Source of the DNA: Anisakis pegreffii
Lineage: Eukaryota > Nematoda > Chromadorea > Rhabditida > Anisakidae
Assembly: GCA_035041965.1 (NCBI GenBank)
Contig: JAPYMA010000790.1
Coordinates: 62,001-126,000 of the forward strand
Reading direction: 5' to 3'
DNA length: 64,000 bases
Made by a program: the position numbers and the translations under genes. Below the pieces are notes generated by a model. That model did not search any database and was not told where the DNA came from. It worked only from the letters and a program-made list of their open reading frames with translations. Below, piece after piece: positions 50,301 through 64,000 of this stretch. Numbering within the stretch: the first letter of the stretch is position 1; every line of letters begins with the position of its first letter.

Positions 50301-53300
50301 TGTAAGTATTTCACAATTTGACCAACTGTTTCACAACTTCATGAAGTAGTTAGTCAAATTGTGAATGTACGCATTCCAACTGATGAGGACACATACTTAG
50401 GCCACATTCTTGATGCTTGTGAATTGGATGGTCCAAAGGGTGGAAAATCGTGTCCGCACATTTCGCCCATGGATATTCGGTCTAGTGAACATTTGCTCTC
50501 ATGGACATGGAGTTTATGTGTCGACTAGAGTTGAGCTGGAGGCCTTTGAGATCATCCGGGAGTATTAGCCATAAATATGCGTAAGTTATTCGAGTTCCTC
50601 AGTTTCGAACCTGTGCACTTCGTAATGTGTCAATAGAATATTCCTGACTTTGATCGACACACTTTTCAATAATAAACAGTGCACTTAATTCATCTTCACT
50701 ATCGAATTAATGAAACATTTATTCTCCTTCAAAGAAGTTCGTTCGGTATAACAAGAGCAGATTTCGTACAAAAATGAAACGTTCATGTATTAATGTTCAA
50801 TTTCACTACCGTATTAAGATTACGCTCTTGTCAATAAACTTATCAAGAAACGATGTTTGATATCATCCGTAACATCCCACGCCCATCTTTAACAAACCAC
50901 TCTGCACTGAGAACCATCGTTTCAGTCACTCACTCGACTGCCAGAGTGCTGCTAATTGTAAGCATCCTTTCAGATTAAAAGTAAATGTGATGCGCAGGCT
51001 TAGGGTCAAACCAAGGACCAGACTTCAATAGCTGATTTGTGATGGTTACTATTTGCATATGAGAACTGATGTTCACGAATGTGTATGATTGATATTCATT
51101 GTGCCATTGAATTGGATCGGTAACCACACACCCATTTCTGAATGTTACCGAATTTCGGAGCAAAATTAAGATGATGAGCTCTTTTGTTTCTGTTATCATG
51201 CCTTTTTCAGCAGTCATCATGCACTGCATTATTCCTATAAAGCTCAAAATATAAATGTTTTCTGGACGGTGTTCACAAATATAAGAGTTCTAATCAAAAT
51301 ACCCACTAATCAACGAATTTGAAACCACGGATTCTGTAAACGGCGAAACTACAGGAATATGTCTATTCAGAAATTCCAAAGTAAACGACCTCTGAAACCC
51401 CCAAAAGCAGGATCGATAGACTCGGATAATTCGCAAACACTTGGGGATAATATTCTTGGATACTCTCAGAGGCCTCCAAATCTACTCTAACCTTTCCATA
51501 ACTTTCATTTCTATTAGGCCATTGGTTCTTAACCTTTTTCTCCTCCGCACCCTGTAGAAAATTTCAAGACGTCTTCGCTCTCCCCACAACATTCACTCTC
51601 TATCACTCATCCACTACAGTCAGTGTTTATTGTGCAGATAACTTTAAACCATTAGAATAACCTTCTTTTTTTTTTCAAAAGATATACATTAGAGTTCATC
51701 CTCCTTTACTTTATACACATGTATGTGTTGAAATCCGCCCTCGTCTACTTTAATGTATGGAAAATGAAACTTTATGTCGCACACCCTGGAATACCATTCG
51801 CACCCTTGAATGAATAACCCGTCTTAGTCCAAATGGCCTATTACCACAGAAAATGTGCCGTTCCTGAAAAAGCTCTGTCGCATAGTCTGTCACCCGACAA
51901 TGGAAACGATCATGAAAAAAAGGAAACAAAACGATCGAAGGTGAATAATGAAACAAAATACGTTTCATTAGCGAAAATGCGAAGAATAACTTTGAATGAA
52001 GTGAACAAAAACTGATATAAGTGAATAATTGCGATTGCAATAGTGGGAGAATCAATTCATTCAATATCAGTGAGTTGATTGTAAAGTGAAAAAGTTTACT
52101 TCTTATTAGTATGCATCATGCAAACATCAAATAAATGAGCTCTCGGATTCCTTTTCGTCCCTAAATCAGTCAACCAATTAATTCTTCACTTTACAACAAC
52201 AACAACAACAACTGCAACGTATACATTAGTGTCTGAGAGATACAGACAGATTGTAAACTTTAGAATTATGGTACATAATACACAGTTATTCACGGGAATA
52301 TATCGAACGTAAAACTTGATCGCTTTAAATTAATCAAGATACAAAGCAATTCAAACAAACACCGCTTCTCATCTAAATCGGTTGAAACAAAACGATTTTT
52401 CGAAACAATCGTTGAAGTTCATTTTTAGATGAAATCAATACAGTGAACCGTTTCAAATGAACGAATCTCTTCAAAATGATTTAGATATAAGGTACTGTCA
52501 CTTTAAAACAATTAATTTTTCAACATCTCTAACAATGCATCACGACAATATGATATCATACAGTTTTATAACTATTATAACTGAACAATCAAATGATTGT
52601 GAATAATAACGGAAACTATAACAACTACAGTTACAATTACTACAATTATTCATACATAAAGATATTGTTATTGATATTATCCGTGTTATTACTATCTTTA
52701 TTATTAGAGTATTAGGATTATTATCAGTAATGTGCAAATATAGACCATTTTAACACCTGCACCAATGAATTTCAAACAGTAAAGAAATGGGAATTTTGTT
52801 TCAACCAAGTTATCAACTGATTTTCAACTTAATCGTTAGAATTTGATTTCTAAAGACTATTCAGTAAGAAGAATCTGTCTGTTATACTGTAACTGGACGG
52901 AAATTCTTCAATATGAAGGTATAGAAAACCATCTTTGAATGTTCAAAATTTGGTGACTGGTTAAAATGAGCACCCGAAAAATGTTTCCATATTATTACCA
53001 TCCATCTCTATAGGTATTTGTGCACAATACCGATGAAGATAATAAAAACAATAATAGTAACATTATTAATGTTAATGATGACAATAGTGAAAGAGATAAT
53101 ACAATAACATTATTGCAAGACTAATAAGGAAATGTTAATCTATTACCGGATTTTAATTTAAACAAGAAAATACACTTATGATATATTCATAGAAATGTTT
53201 GACTTGCGTAAGCATGTAAATCGTTAAGCGTTGCACGATGAAATAAATGATCATGTGCAAGAATTGAATAGAACCGAATCGAACTGAACACTGACATAAA

Positions 53301-53372
53301 ATAATGAAGTTGAGATATAATATCGAATATTACAAGTATTGCTGAATTGATAAATACTTATGGCTGCTGCAA
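47374..53372. other. 6-kb spacer with decayed sequence
   Basis: No intact gene is supported. At 49440-50560 the DNA is less AT-rich and holds short protein-like fragments in several frames with stops between them, plus repeated words, suggesting a decayed gene or retrocopy. At 48150-48200 the word TAGGTCATGATAGT occurs twice, 30 nt apart. At about 51515-51870 the sequence starts TTGGTTCTTAACC, as the ends of some hAT-type elements do, but no matching end was found. Confidence 0.4.
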
Positions 53373-56300
53373 TCATAAACGAACTGAAGATGACGATGGT
53401 CTTGGTAAAGAAATTGCTCGACGTTGTTCACCTGATGATGAGTGCTGATTTTGAGAGGATGATAACGGAAATGCGTTAAAGAATGTACCATCATACAGGT
53501 ATCGAACCGACACCACTTCACGTCGATTGAAGCATGTCACGTACACCCAATCGTTCTGGAATGCATAGCAACCGCTCAATTATTCAAACAATAAATCATT
53601 GTGAAAGCGCCCAAAGAACCAAAGTTACCAATCCACTTACACACACTGCAATACCGAGTGCCTGTTGTGTTCCTAAAGGACGTGGGAATATGATTTCTTT
53701 GAGGCGACGTACTCCTTTGACACCACTTAATAATATCCATAATCGACCGGATGCGTAATCCAAAACTATCAGATTACCCAACTAAAATTCAAATTATTTA
53801 TTCTTTTCATAAATTACATCTAGCTTCAATGACATCATCATTTAAACCGTTGTTGCAACATTTATCATTGACGTAACAAATACACGCAAATTTATCCTCA
53901 TTATTAGAACGGAACACAAAACATATGAAACAAATACAACGAACAGTTAAATATCCATTTCTTATATTTTTGATGACAATTGATTTAATCATTAAGATGG
54001 AATAAATCACCGTAACTTGTCAAGAGATAAATACTCGAACCGATGGTGTACTCAAAAGAGAGGAGAGGGAAGCAGGAGGTGCGCGATATTGGTTGAGCAA
54101 TTGCCCTTCCCCTGGAGGTTAGAAGAAAACGAAAAGAAGATGACAAAAAAAGGGGAAGGAATGGAGCAGGAAGAAGAAATAAACCTAGAAAAATCCACCT
54201 CAAAATTCATCTATTTTTCTGGACCAAACCATTCTGTGCCCATCCCCCCCTCTCCTTGATCGAAAAACTCCTGGCCACGACACTAAACTGAACAATGTAA
54301 CACACCTCATCAACAAGTGCACTTGCTGGATTGCCGATATGTTCATTGAGATGATACGTTTTCGTTAGATCATATTCATTTATTAATGTACCAGAATGAT
54401 CAACAACAAAAAGTAATAAGCGATTTTGTGAAGCGTCACATGTCAACAGTACGACTGCCCTACAAAATTCATTCAATTGAAACATGTTCGGTGCTTAGAA
54501 AGCGATCAATTTGTTCAGTGATATAATACGTAATAGATATAAGCAACATGACAGAATATTTCATTACTCTTAGATGTCATTATCACAAAAAAAAGCAAAT
54601 TTTCACTGATTCATTCAAATAGATCCAGTGCATCGATAATTTCTACTCAATATAATCTTAATGAATGCTGAATACTTTTCATCAAATAAACACTTATGCC
54701 TACTTCACAAGAAGCATAATTGATAGAAAAGCATAACCTGTATTCAGCTTGATCTTCTGCTACACATAAATACTGATAGCGCGTTTTGCGTGAGTCCTTC
54801 AACGTTTTCCAGCCCTGTAGATCGCATGAAAATGATCACAATGACCAAAACTCTTAAAAATACCAATAATAGCAAATAGTGACCAACTTTTCTTGATCTA
54901 TTGTACATCCAAATCGCTGATTTGTTGTTATCGCCGGATACAACAAATATTTCACCACGTGGACTTACCGTAATCCATCTTGTTCTACTCAACTCAATTT
55001 TCGGTTCCTTTGGACATGGGATAGTCTATAAAATTAACGCATTTCTCCATCGATACTGAGTTGTAAGGTTTTGTGACACAAACTGAACTATGAACTTAAT
55101 TTCAAACATTTTCATATGAGATTTGACGTTTCGATAGAATGTCACCTATAATTAAATATACTGGAATATTCATATAACTCAAAACAATATAATACAGCTC
55201 CAAATTCGAATTAATTTTCATGGTTGTTAGTAATCTATTAAACTTCAAAAATTCCTCACAAAAAATGCCACAGCTAGAAAACTGATATCTTTAGTATTAA
55301 ACTGAATAGCAGATGATCAAACGCGTCGAGCAATAATATAAAAAATAATATAAAGCAATAATAAACGTAAAATAAACGTAAATAAGCAATAATATGAAGA
55401 AATATCAACACAAGAATGAGTCGTCTCACCTCGATATGATGAAAATCATCTTTTATATCAAATATATGAATTGTCCTTCCTTTCGCATGCATAACACTCA
55501 CCAGTAAACGTACATTACAAAGATCGATAGCTAACGACGATGCTGAACTGTTTTTTATCGGCAACTGCTTTAAGATTTTACCGGACGTTGTTGTTATATA
55601 AACACCTTCAACATGTGCTTATTTCATTCACTAATCACCAACATCTATAATAACTATCGAGAATATCTCTACTGCAGAGAATTTGTGATTGTTCAATATT
55701 CAAAACTGGAAAGTTTGAATGTTGTTCAAAGGAGACTGACCACCCATCTGTGTAAAAGATGAAACACTTCAATCAACAATCTTACATTTGAGTAATAGCA
55801 AATAAAATGAAAGTAACAAAGAAAAGAAACCTCCACAACTATCAGAAACAGCTAATCGTTGTTGTTCATTATTAAAGACTGGTAACGCGATTACATCAAT
55901 TGGACGAGTTAAATAATTTTCACCGAAATGATGATAGAATTGATCAACATTATGCTCATTAACAATGATTGTCGTTGTTGACGAGGACGATGGGTCACAA
56001 CTCGAAAAATTGGTTTCTTCGCTTAACGCTCTTGACTGAAAAAAGAATTATTCTTTTAAAGTTGGATTTATTCAGTCATAACGTTCATTCATAATGAATA
56101 ATATCATAGATAAATCATTTAATCTAACTATAAGAACTAATAGCAGTAATTTTGCATCAAACGCATAGAAAAATTCAAAATAATTGGTGCACTGAACTGA
56201 AAAACCAAACAACAATCTGAAGATTGACGAATACAAAGGTATGAGAGGATTCGTCCTTATGAGGTGAAATTTCACTCAATTTTCGAAATGAATGAGAATG

Positions 56301-59300
56301 CATACTAACCTGTTGGCTGTCAAACGATGTGTTAGCATTGGCGCTAGGGCATGGCGGTATCGATGACGCAACTGATGGACAGGTCGAATCTGCGATTGAA
56401 AGAGGATTCGATATGCTGCAATTATCATTACTGATATCACTACTGTTACATTGTTATTACTACTGTCAGCATCACGATTTAATATCATTGTTTATTTGCA
56501 ACTTAGTTTACTCTTCATTTGAAAGCATTTCATCTGAAAGAATTTATACATTTCCTGAACACCATCACACATATAATTGATAGTGTGTGCTGAAATCATT
56601 CAGCCCTGAGGAGTTGGAGAGAAAGAAACTGATTGCCTCGATACTTAGGTAGATGAGGGCAGAGCTGAGATTATTACGGAATTAAAAGAGAACAACACCA
56701 ACTTGAAGCTGTCATCTTTCAAAACAACGCTTGAATCTGATTCACTCGGCAACGAACGTTCACGAAACGATGAACGACGTAATACCTTGAATTAATGGTT
56801 TATACAAATGAAAAATAAACTGATCTCTGCATTTATTGCGATTTCATGAAACATTAACAAAATTACTGAAACATTTGACCACAACACAAGAAATGACTGT
56901 TAATAGGAATTGACTGATTCAAGATATTGATTCAACAGAACACTGGAAACGAATGAAAATAAACGTCAACAACGTTAAAAAATAAAATAACAGTTGAAAA
57001 TAAAACCAAAAAAAAGAGTGGAATGAACAAACATGAACATTGGCTTCAACAGGTTGTTGAGTCTGAGGTTGTGCGCTATTGAAAGAACTGAGATTAGATG
57101 ACGGTAAATGTCCATTACTGAGAAATGCTTTACGCAAGAATGATGTTGATGAGTTATATAATGTGGAATAATTATCGACATCGTTTGTTGGTTGAACGAT
57201 ATTGAATTGGGTTTGTTGCTGCTGATGAATTGTTGTTATTGGTGATGGTAATGATGGACTGGAGAGATGTGATGAGGTGGCAATCGACGATGATGATTTA
57301 TAGAGTGGATAGCTGAAATTATCTATGAGCACGACAAGACATTTGGACACGTCATTGTTTGCTGTATCGATAACAATGATTCTGAATACGCTATCGAGCA
57401 CAAATTTTCTATAACCTCTTGCATTGTCGATGATGTACTTATTAACTTGCGATAGTGAATTTCATCGTAATTCACAATTCATTTACACGGAGCAATTAAT
57501 TTGATGGCTGCACAATGATAACAATAACACTAATAATAAAAAATTTTAAAAAATAATAAGAAGAACAATAATGACAAATAATAAAGACAATAATAACAAG
57601 ACCAGGAAGAAAGAAATGAAAGGCATAAAAATGCTTTCAAAACTAACCCATTAATGCTTGACATACTATTGAAATGTCGTGTATTTTGTTGCTGTCTGGC
57701 AACTGCAGTTTCATCGACTTCGTTCTGCTCCAATAAAGAGTTAGCACATGCATTCAGATTCCATAACGATGGCGGTAACGCACTGAATCGTACATCGCAA
57801 GGCTTCTCTTCCTTCAATGTTCATTATCTCATGGTGAACTTAATGTTAGATTCGGTTGGTTCGCTATTCCCACAGAAAACTATGAAATAATTGTGGAATT
57901 CACACTGATAGTGAGATATATACCTCATTGTATCTTTGTTGAAATAAGAATTGTTGATTGTTTGCTCCTCTGTAGGTAGAATGAATGATTATGAAACGTA
58001 ATTAAAACAAGAGAACATTCAAATGCTTACCATCTCTTTCTCCTTATAAGGAATGCCAGCCATTGCGCATACGTCGTTAATCAATTTTTCTAAGCTGAAA
58101 ACAAAACGAGATGAATTGAAATGCAATTTTATATGCATACAAAGCACCCGTTTTGAGAACTAATGACTAGAATAAGACGAAAGTGCTATGTGATCATACG
58201 AATTCAATTCGATTCGTACGAATCGCCCTTGCTTTCATCTATAGTGCTACCTTTGAGCATGATTTCTACGTGAAAATATAAACTATCAAAGAGTAAAGTT
58301 GTGCGGGGACGAAAAAAAAGTCGGGGACGGGGTTCCCGAAATCCTCCGATTCCCATACCACACTATGAAAGAGTATACATAGGCAAAGTTCAAAAAAGGA
58401 TAACGCTAAACTAAAATTCACCCTTGTGGATCCTTGGTGCACATTGTCCAAACGCGATGAGCTGGTCTAGATGGAGATGGCAAATGATAAACTGTTGGTC
58501 TACTAAGCACTGTTGATTGTTGATCCCCAAGCTCACATAAAGCCTTCAATTTGCATACATTTCAGACATAAAAAAATCTTTTTGTTAAACGAATACGTAT
58601 GTAATCCTGTTTTTGCCACTGTTCTCTCAATTCTATTAACGAACAACAGATTGCGTTTATAGCTAGTTGAATAACGAAGTTTCCTTTCCTTATCGGCATG
58701 AGCAAAAGCAAAGTGAAAAAAATTGGTGCTCAGAGTTCTATAAACAAATGCAGAAGAATCAAACAGTTGAGAAGGCACTGAGTTGTTTGAAGATTGCATT
58801 ATAATCAAATTTATTATTGTAATACATGCATTAGCAAACTGAATAGAGCAACCCTAATGACTTTTATTGGATGGACAGGCAATGCTTTATTCTGAACAGA
58901 GTCAAATCAGCGGATGTTGGAGGTGACGATGTTTGATTGAGTTATTAATCATTGAGGCAAAAGAAATTAGATGAAATACACGAATGAAGTGATCAAAAAT
59001 ATCGATGAAATGTTTAATGAACGTAAGGCCAGGAAATCACAAAGTACTGTCTTCAATAAAAAAGTAACCAATTGAACTGATATAAAATATGCAAATATAA
59101 ATATATCAGAAATAAAATATGAATTTATTGCAGACATGTGTCGATCCCCATCCGAAAAGACGACGAAAATAATTGAGTGGTAATAGACATACCCTTTTGA
59201 GTCTTGAAATGAGTAAACGATCTGGTTCATTCAATTCTTCGAGCTTTTTATTCAGCTGATCAATCAGAAAGCATTTCAGCTGAAAAAAATGTAAATCAGC

Positions 59301-59867
59301 CAATTATATTACATTTTTCAAACACATTCATAACATTACCTCACTCTATATCTGTCTTCATACGATTTATGCACATGTCACGTCAAGTAGCCTCGCAAAT
59401 TTCAAAAACGCATTGATGGATTCAAATCAGAGGAACGAATAGAGCTAGAGATGCGAGACGTTATTAACTAAAGAAGGCGCATCAGTTGAATCACTGAATA
59501 ATTGATTCAGTTGAAGAAAAAGATTAATTGATAAATTTGAAAGAAGAAAGCTTATATGATGAAGTGAACTTGCCGAAACGAAAACCGATTCAACCAAGAC
59601 ACCTACTTCAATCTGATTCTCAAAAAAATTGGATGAAATTTCGACGAATAAAACTGAACGAAAGTAATATTTTCGTTGCGAAGAGAACGCAAGAGTCGAA
59701 TGACTACCGTAGTAGTGAATTCACTAATATGATTTGCATATTCCTTGGCAACATTCGATCGCGTTGAACACCTTCCTTCCAGTGCTTGCATACATGATCT
59801 ATACAATTCCTGTTGATTCCATTCAGCAGATCTATGTTCGGAATGACCTTTCATCAGATGGCATACA
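53373..59867 (-). CDS. TRIM-NHL family protein (5' end missing)
   Basis: Well-phased C-terminal exons (minus strand): 56310-56415, 55831-56035, 55430-55605, 54888-55025, 54738-54814, 54306-54459, 53645-53781, 53373-53574. They encode a beta-propeller-like repeat region with NHL-type turns such as ALPVFNNEQQRLAVSDSCGG, WITVSPRGEIFVVSGDNN and GNLIVLDYASGRLW. Upstream exons 59708-59867, 59193-59279, 58422-58543, 58030-58093, about 57924-57967, 57648-57811 and about 57039-57312 encode the last part of a B-box (C-x5-H-x2-H in VCHLMKGHSEHRS). A coiled coil (EELNEPDRLLISRLKR) and a Ser/Gln-rich linker follow. TRIM-NHL proteins act as ubiquitin ligases or RNA-binding repressors. The RING, if present, and the first half of the B-box lie upstream and were not found. 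The joins near 57924-57811 and 57039-56415 are not in phase as written, so an exon or boundary is wrong there. Confidence 0.75.
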
Positions 59868-62800
59868 CTATAATTATCATTTTTTCATCAATAAATATTT
59901 CATTCAAGTGAAAATATAAATACTATAACAACAAATAAACGCTATCATATCACAGTTTATTATTACTACTGCTCTTTTTCTCCAATTTATTACTGGCATT
60001 AATCCTTTGTTAGCATCAAAATAGAAGCCATTATTATCACTTTTATCATCTTTATGACTGTTATCGATATCAACGACACCATTAATAATATCAGTATTAT
60101 TGCTATTACTGTTCACATTATTACCATTATTCTCTTAGAGATCAACATCTGTTAGCAACCGCTTATTTCTGGTTGAATTAGATGAACAAAAAAAGTGGCA
60201 CGTGAATGTTATAATATAAATCATTATTGACTTAAAATACAACAAACTGCTTTATGATGAGAAATGATTTTAAAAGATCAGGGAAAATAATTTCACTCTG
60301 AATCTGTGAACAATTATTGATATAAGAGAGGGACGAATGAATAAACGATAGACAGAAAGTTCAAGTGGTGTTTGTTAGCAAAGAGCGCAAAAATCGGAGA
60401 GTATTTCAAGTGGACGACGAATACTTCTTTGCGTTAGTTATGAAGATGAATAAGAATATTTATATAAGCATATACTCATTAATTTATACTATTCTTTTGA
60501 ATTTATTGCATTGTAAAATATTGTTAAAGTCCATGAACGAGCTTCCGCTCTTTACTCAGCGAAAAGTTTGTGCAGCATTCCAGTCAGTTTCACATCACCA
60601 CAATCGTCACTATTTTGAACGTATTCTCAGGTGTATGCGATTCGAAACGAAACAACTGCTACGTGAGTTCGAGAAAAAGTTTTGAAAAATGTCAGATTTA
60701 GAGGCTCTTTCTGAGGTTGGATGTTGTTGTTACAATACTGCTAGGTATTTCGAATTGCTATTCACCTATCCAATCATAAAACCCTTTCAAAAACATAGTC
60801 AACAACTGGAAAATTAGTACTTTCTAGAGCACATAACCATAGAAAATATTTTCAATTCGAGGCAAACTCATATTCTTTATGAAAATATTCAAACACTATA
60901 AATTCTACTTAACATCAGTTCGGAAGAAACAAACTGAAAATTGAACTATGGTGAGGAATTTTTTTGCACTAGTGATTATGACTGGATGATACGAAGGATG
61001 AAATTGTTTGGGTTTTCTTTTAGACGAATATTTTCTTCATCAACAAATTTCTATCAGATCCACAGCATAAAGACGATTGAAATAAATCATTTTCGAGGCA
61101 ATGATGATAATAATAATAATAATAACAATAACAAAGACAACAATAAATATGAGACTGACGGTATCAACGAATGATAGAGTTTGTTTAATACATACAATAT
61201 TGATGATGTTGCTATGCGATGAAAAACAACAAGCTTTCGATTGCCATTCTATGCTACATCTGCAAAACACATCTTTTGCTATCAGGTTTATTATAGTTAT
61301 ATGCAGTGCTGACACTATAGCAAATCAAATTTATAAAAAGTTAGTAAAAATATCCTTAAAAATTTAAATACAAACGCAATTTTTCGCTGATGAAAAATTT
61401 TATTCGTTTGAATGAAAATGTATTGAACAGACGAACTTATGCACTTATTGATCTAATTCTTCACACAATCCGAAGGACAATTTTTACACGCTACAAAAAA
61501 GAAAAAATTAATTGTGTTCGAAATATTGCTTGAAGAAGTTCGATCAGAAAACTGCTTTAGGTGCACAAACGGACAAAAAATATCGAAACGTTTTTATGAG
61601 TTATAGACAAATCACGATGGAATGTACAAAAAAGAGCTGCATTTAAAAAATGAATAAATCTTCAATATTGTTGTAAAAATATTCTCATAGTTAGCGATAA
61701 AAAAACACTGAAACATTCATTATGCAATCGATTCACTGCTTGTTTTCATGCACTTCTTTCGACGTTCACCTCTCAATAAAAAATGGGGGTGAGAGGAGGG
61801 AATATCAAATCGAACCATTAGAAAAAAATATCTATTTAAGAAGAAGCTTACACTACGTGGGAAGATGGTGGGGAGGGGAGGGAGGACTATTCGCAGCTTT
61901 GTATAATGCAGCAATATCCTTGCCTACAATGAAACAATATACAGATAAAAATAGCGTTAATAAAGAGTAAACAAAAAACTGAAAATAACATGTCGGTGTC
62001 GCATACTTATTAACACAATGCATTACATAAATATTAATTCTATGTAAACAAATAAAAACTTCTTCATATATTCAATCGTTTCCAGCAAGCAGTTCATCGT
62101 TCCTAACAACTTCACCAACTCACATAAAATCTCAAACATCATTCGCATCTCTAAATTTCACTTCACTTTCCTCATCGTTTCATTCGCTTCATTTATGAAT
62201 GCATATATTCGTTTGCATACGGAATTAGCGGTGGAAGACATTTTTTCACTTTATTATTGTCATTCATCACAATTATTATAATTTTTAAAATTCGTCTTAT
62301 TAGCAGAACTATTCTTATTTTAATTCTTCTAAATGAACTGCATGCTCTTCCCCAATTTGTCTTCTTTTCATAAACGTTTTTGCTGTACTAAATGTGCACG
62401 TTCCAAATTGAATTGATACTATAATTTTAAAGAAAAAAAGATGCAGCGATCTAAATTTCAAAAAATAAAATAAAAAATAAAACGAACAAAAAAGTGCAAA
62501 GAATTTCGCAGCAACAAGCAAAAAGAGATCAATGCATGAAATTATCCATAGGTTGACTACAAATGTATTGATAAATGCTAAACAAAAATCAATTTTACTT
62601 TAAAAAAATCTTTGACGTAAAAAATCTTCGATGAATATCGAATATTTCAAAGCGTATAAACAATAAAAACGACTGTAACACGCGAAAAGGTCGTCACGAA
62701 TCTCAATGAATATGCGATGAATTCGTAATGATATAAAAGAAGCGAAACATTTATCAGCTGTTAACGATTATTTAAAACTTTTATCCACTCATATTCAAAT

Positions 62801-64000
62801 CAAAATTCATTCATTGCTCTTCCGTTTGTTTGCTTAAATCAGAGCATTTTTATGAATGAAAAATGAAATTCTCAAGCAGTGAACATATTCACAAAGATAA
62901 GCGAACGTTGTCTTCGATTGCATAGTTTTTTATTCATGAGAGATACCACTTTTTGATGAAATCGCCGACAAAAGTGATTTATTTATTCATTTCAGTAATC
63001 GATTTCACCCTTTTCATTTTGCTCATTTTTAATCATCATTTTCACTATCAATATTCACATCAATATAATCATCACAACTTTTGTCACGTATAAACCCTCT
63101 ATACTCCCACCATCATCTGAATATCACTTCCCATTCAAAAACTGCAAAGTACTCAATATTCTCTGATAAGCACAGTAACAACACGAACACAAAATGAAAC
63201 TTTTTGAATGCTGTTTGTGGCTGTAGTTTATTGCATTGATTTATCATTTTGTTTTCTCACTTCATTTGTCAATCAAATTCCAAATTCAATAGAACAGAAC
63301 AGAAATGAATTAAAATGTGACGATACAATCAAATATAATATCGCATAAACGAGTCAGTCGACTAATTGCCAAATATTGATTGGAATTCGCATTAAAGTTT
63401 ATTTTTGAAATGGTTTCATGCATGGATGCATTTTTCATAGATAATGTACATTTCGCATTACTTCGATGTATCTAAATCTGTTTTATTAAAATCAATTCGA
63501 TCCGCTTTGATTCAAGTCAAGCAAGCACCCAATCCTTTCGCATTCCTTTTCCGCACATCTCTCATCATTTATTCATCTTCTAATTCAACAATCAACCAAT
63601 TCTCGTTTATCTCATCGTCATTCATCCGCTTATAATTCAGCACCTCTCTCTTCTTACCTCACAAGCATTCGTCTATTATAAAGTCATTCGTTGAGCCTTT
63701 CAAAAATTATTTTTGATGCTTTAAAATGTGAAATTCAAAACGAACATTTCTAACAATATAAATGATCGATTTCATTCCAGCACCATCAAAAAGAAACTAC
63801 TTAATCATTCATCAATGAAATCATACACCAATCGATAATCACTCAATTCTCTTTCTGCTTTTTATTTCATCACTCAATTCATGATTAATTATATATTTCA
63901 TGCTTCAATATTTCATTTCAATATTGCCGTCTCATTCTACCTACCTAAATTACATACATACATACATCCATAATCTATAATAACGTACCCAATTCCATTT
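59868..64000. other. Upstream region of the TRIM-NHL gene, no exon identified
   Basis: This should hold an intron and possibly the missing 5' exons of the TRIM-NHL gene, but I could not identify a RING or the start of the B-box. A 106-codon plus-strand frame at 60365-60685 ends in a helix-like HYFERILRCMRFETKQLLRE and is unassigned. An AAT microsatellite lies near 61105-61130. The last 2 kb are T/C-rich without features. Confidence 0.4.

Noticed and set aside
51515..51870. Possible hAT-type element starting TTGGTTCTTAACC
   Set aside because: No matching inverted end or 8-bp duplication was found.
61040..61315. Cys-rich minus-strand fragment (DVFCRCSIEWQSKACC) as the missing RING or B-box of the TRIM gene
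   Set aside because: Cysteine spacing fits neither RING nor B-box, and the best acceptor there does not keep this frame.

Overview
This window is nuclear DNA from an animal, almost certainly a nematode. It is AT-rich, its genes are broken into many short exons, and introns run from about 46 nt to 3 kb. Acceptors follow the nematode TTTCAG pattern. In at least two genes the start codon sits just after a TTTCAG- or TTCAG-like acceptor, as expected when a spliced leader is added. I would guess a parasitic or clade III type from the intron sizes and simple repeats, but that is inference. Most real genes are invisible as long ORFs. I rebuilt them exon by exon by checking splice sites and reading-frame phase.

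Layout. At 0.9-1.2 kb lies an internally deleted mariner element. At 2.3-3.7 kb (-) is a five-exon, 201-residue four-helix membrane protein. At 7.5 kb is a 233-bp hAT-type MITE with an 8-bp target duplication. At 11.9-12.4 kb (-) is a two-exon secreted protein rich in N-glycosylation sites. From 13.9 to 24.9 kb (+) is a complete furin-type proprotein convertase (kpc-1-like) with an unusually long cytoplasmic N-terminus, one GC-AG intron, and transposon remnants in its introns. From 25 to 37 kb no gene is recognised, apart from a 3.2-kb repeat-bounded segment (27.6-30.9 kb) that looks like a degraded transposon.

A compact gene cluster follows. ZC4H2 (37.5-39.1 kb, +) and PHAF1 (40.4-45.3 kb, -) converge. 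PHAF1 and a MADF-domain transcription factor (45.9-47.4 kb, +) are divergent, across a short CpG-rich spacer that looks like a shared promoter. From 47.4 to 53.4 kb only decayed sequence and repeats are seen. A TRIM-NHL family gene (B-box, coiled coil, beta-propeller) occupies 53.4-59.9 kb (-). Its 5' exons are not identified.

The genes do not form one pathway. Furin matures secreted and membrane proteins in the Golgi. PHAF1 acts in autophagy. ZC4H2 and TRIM-NHL proteins act in ubiquitin-linked or neuronal regulation in other animals. No CRISPR array, rRNA or convincing intact tRNA was found. The most unusual structures are a cluster of palindromes in a ZC4H2 intron, a GC-AG intron and a double-frame stretch in the furin gene, and the inverted-repeat segment at 27.6-30.9 kb.
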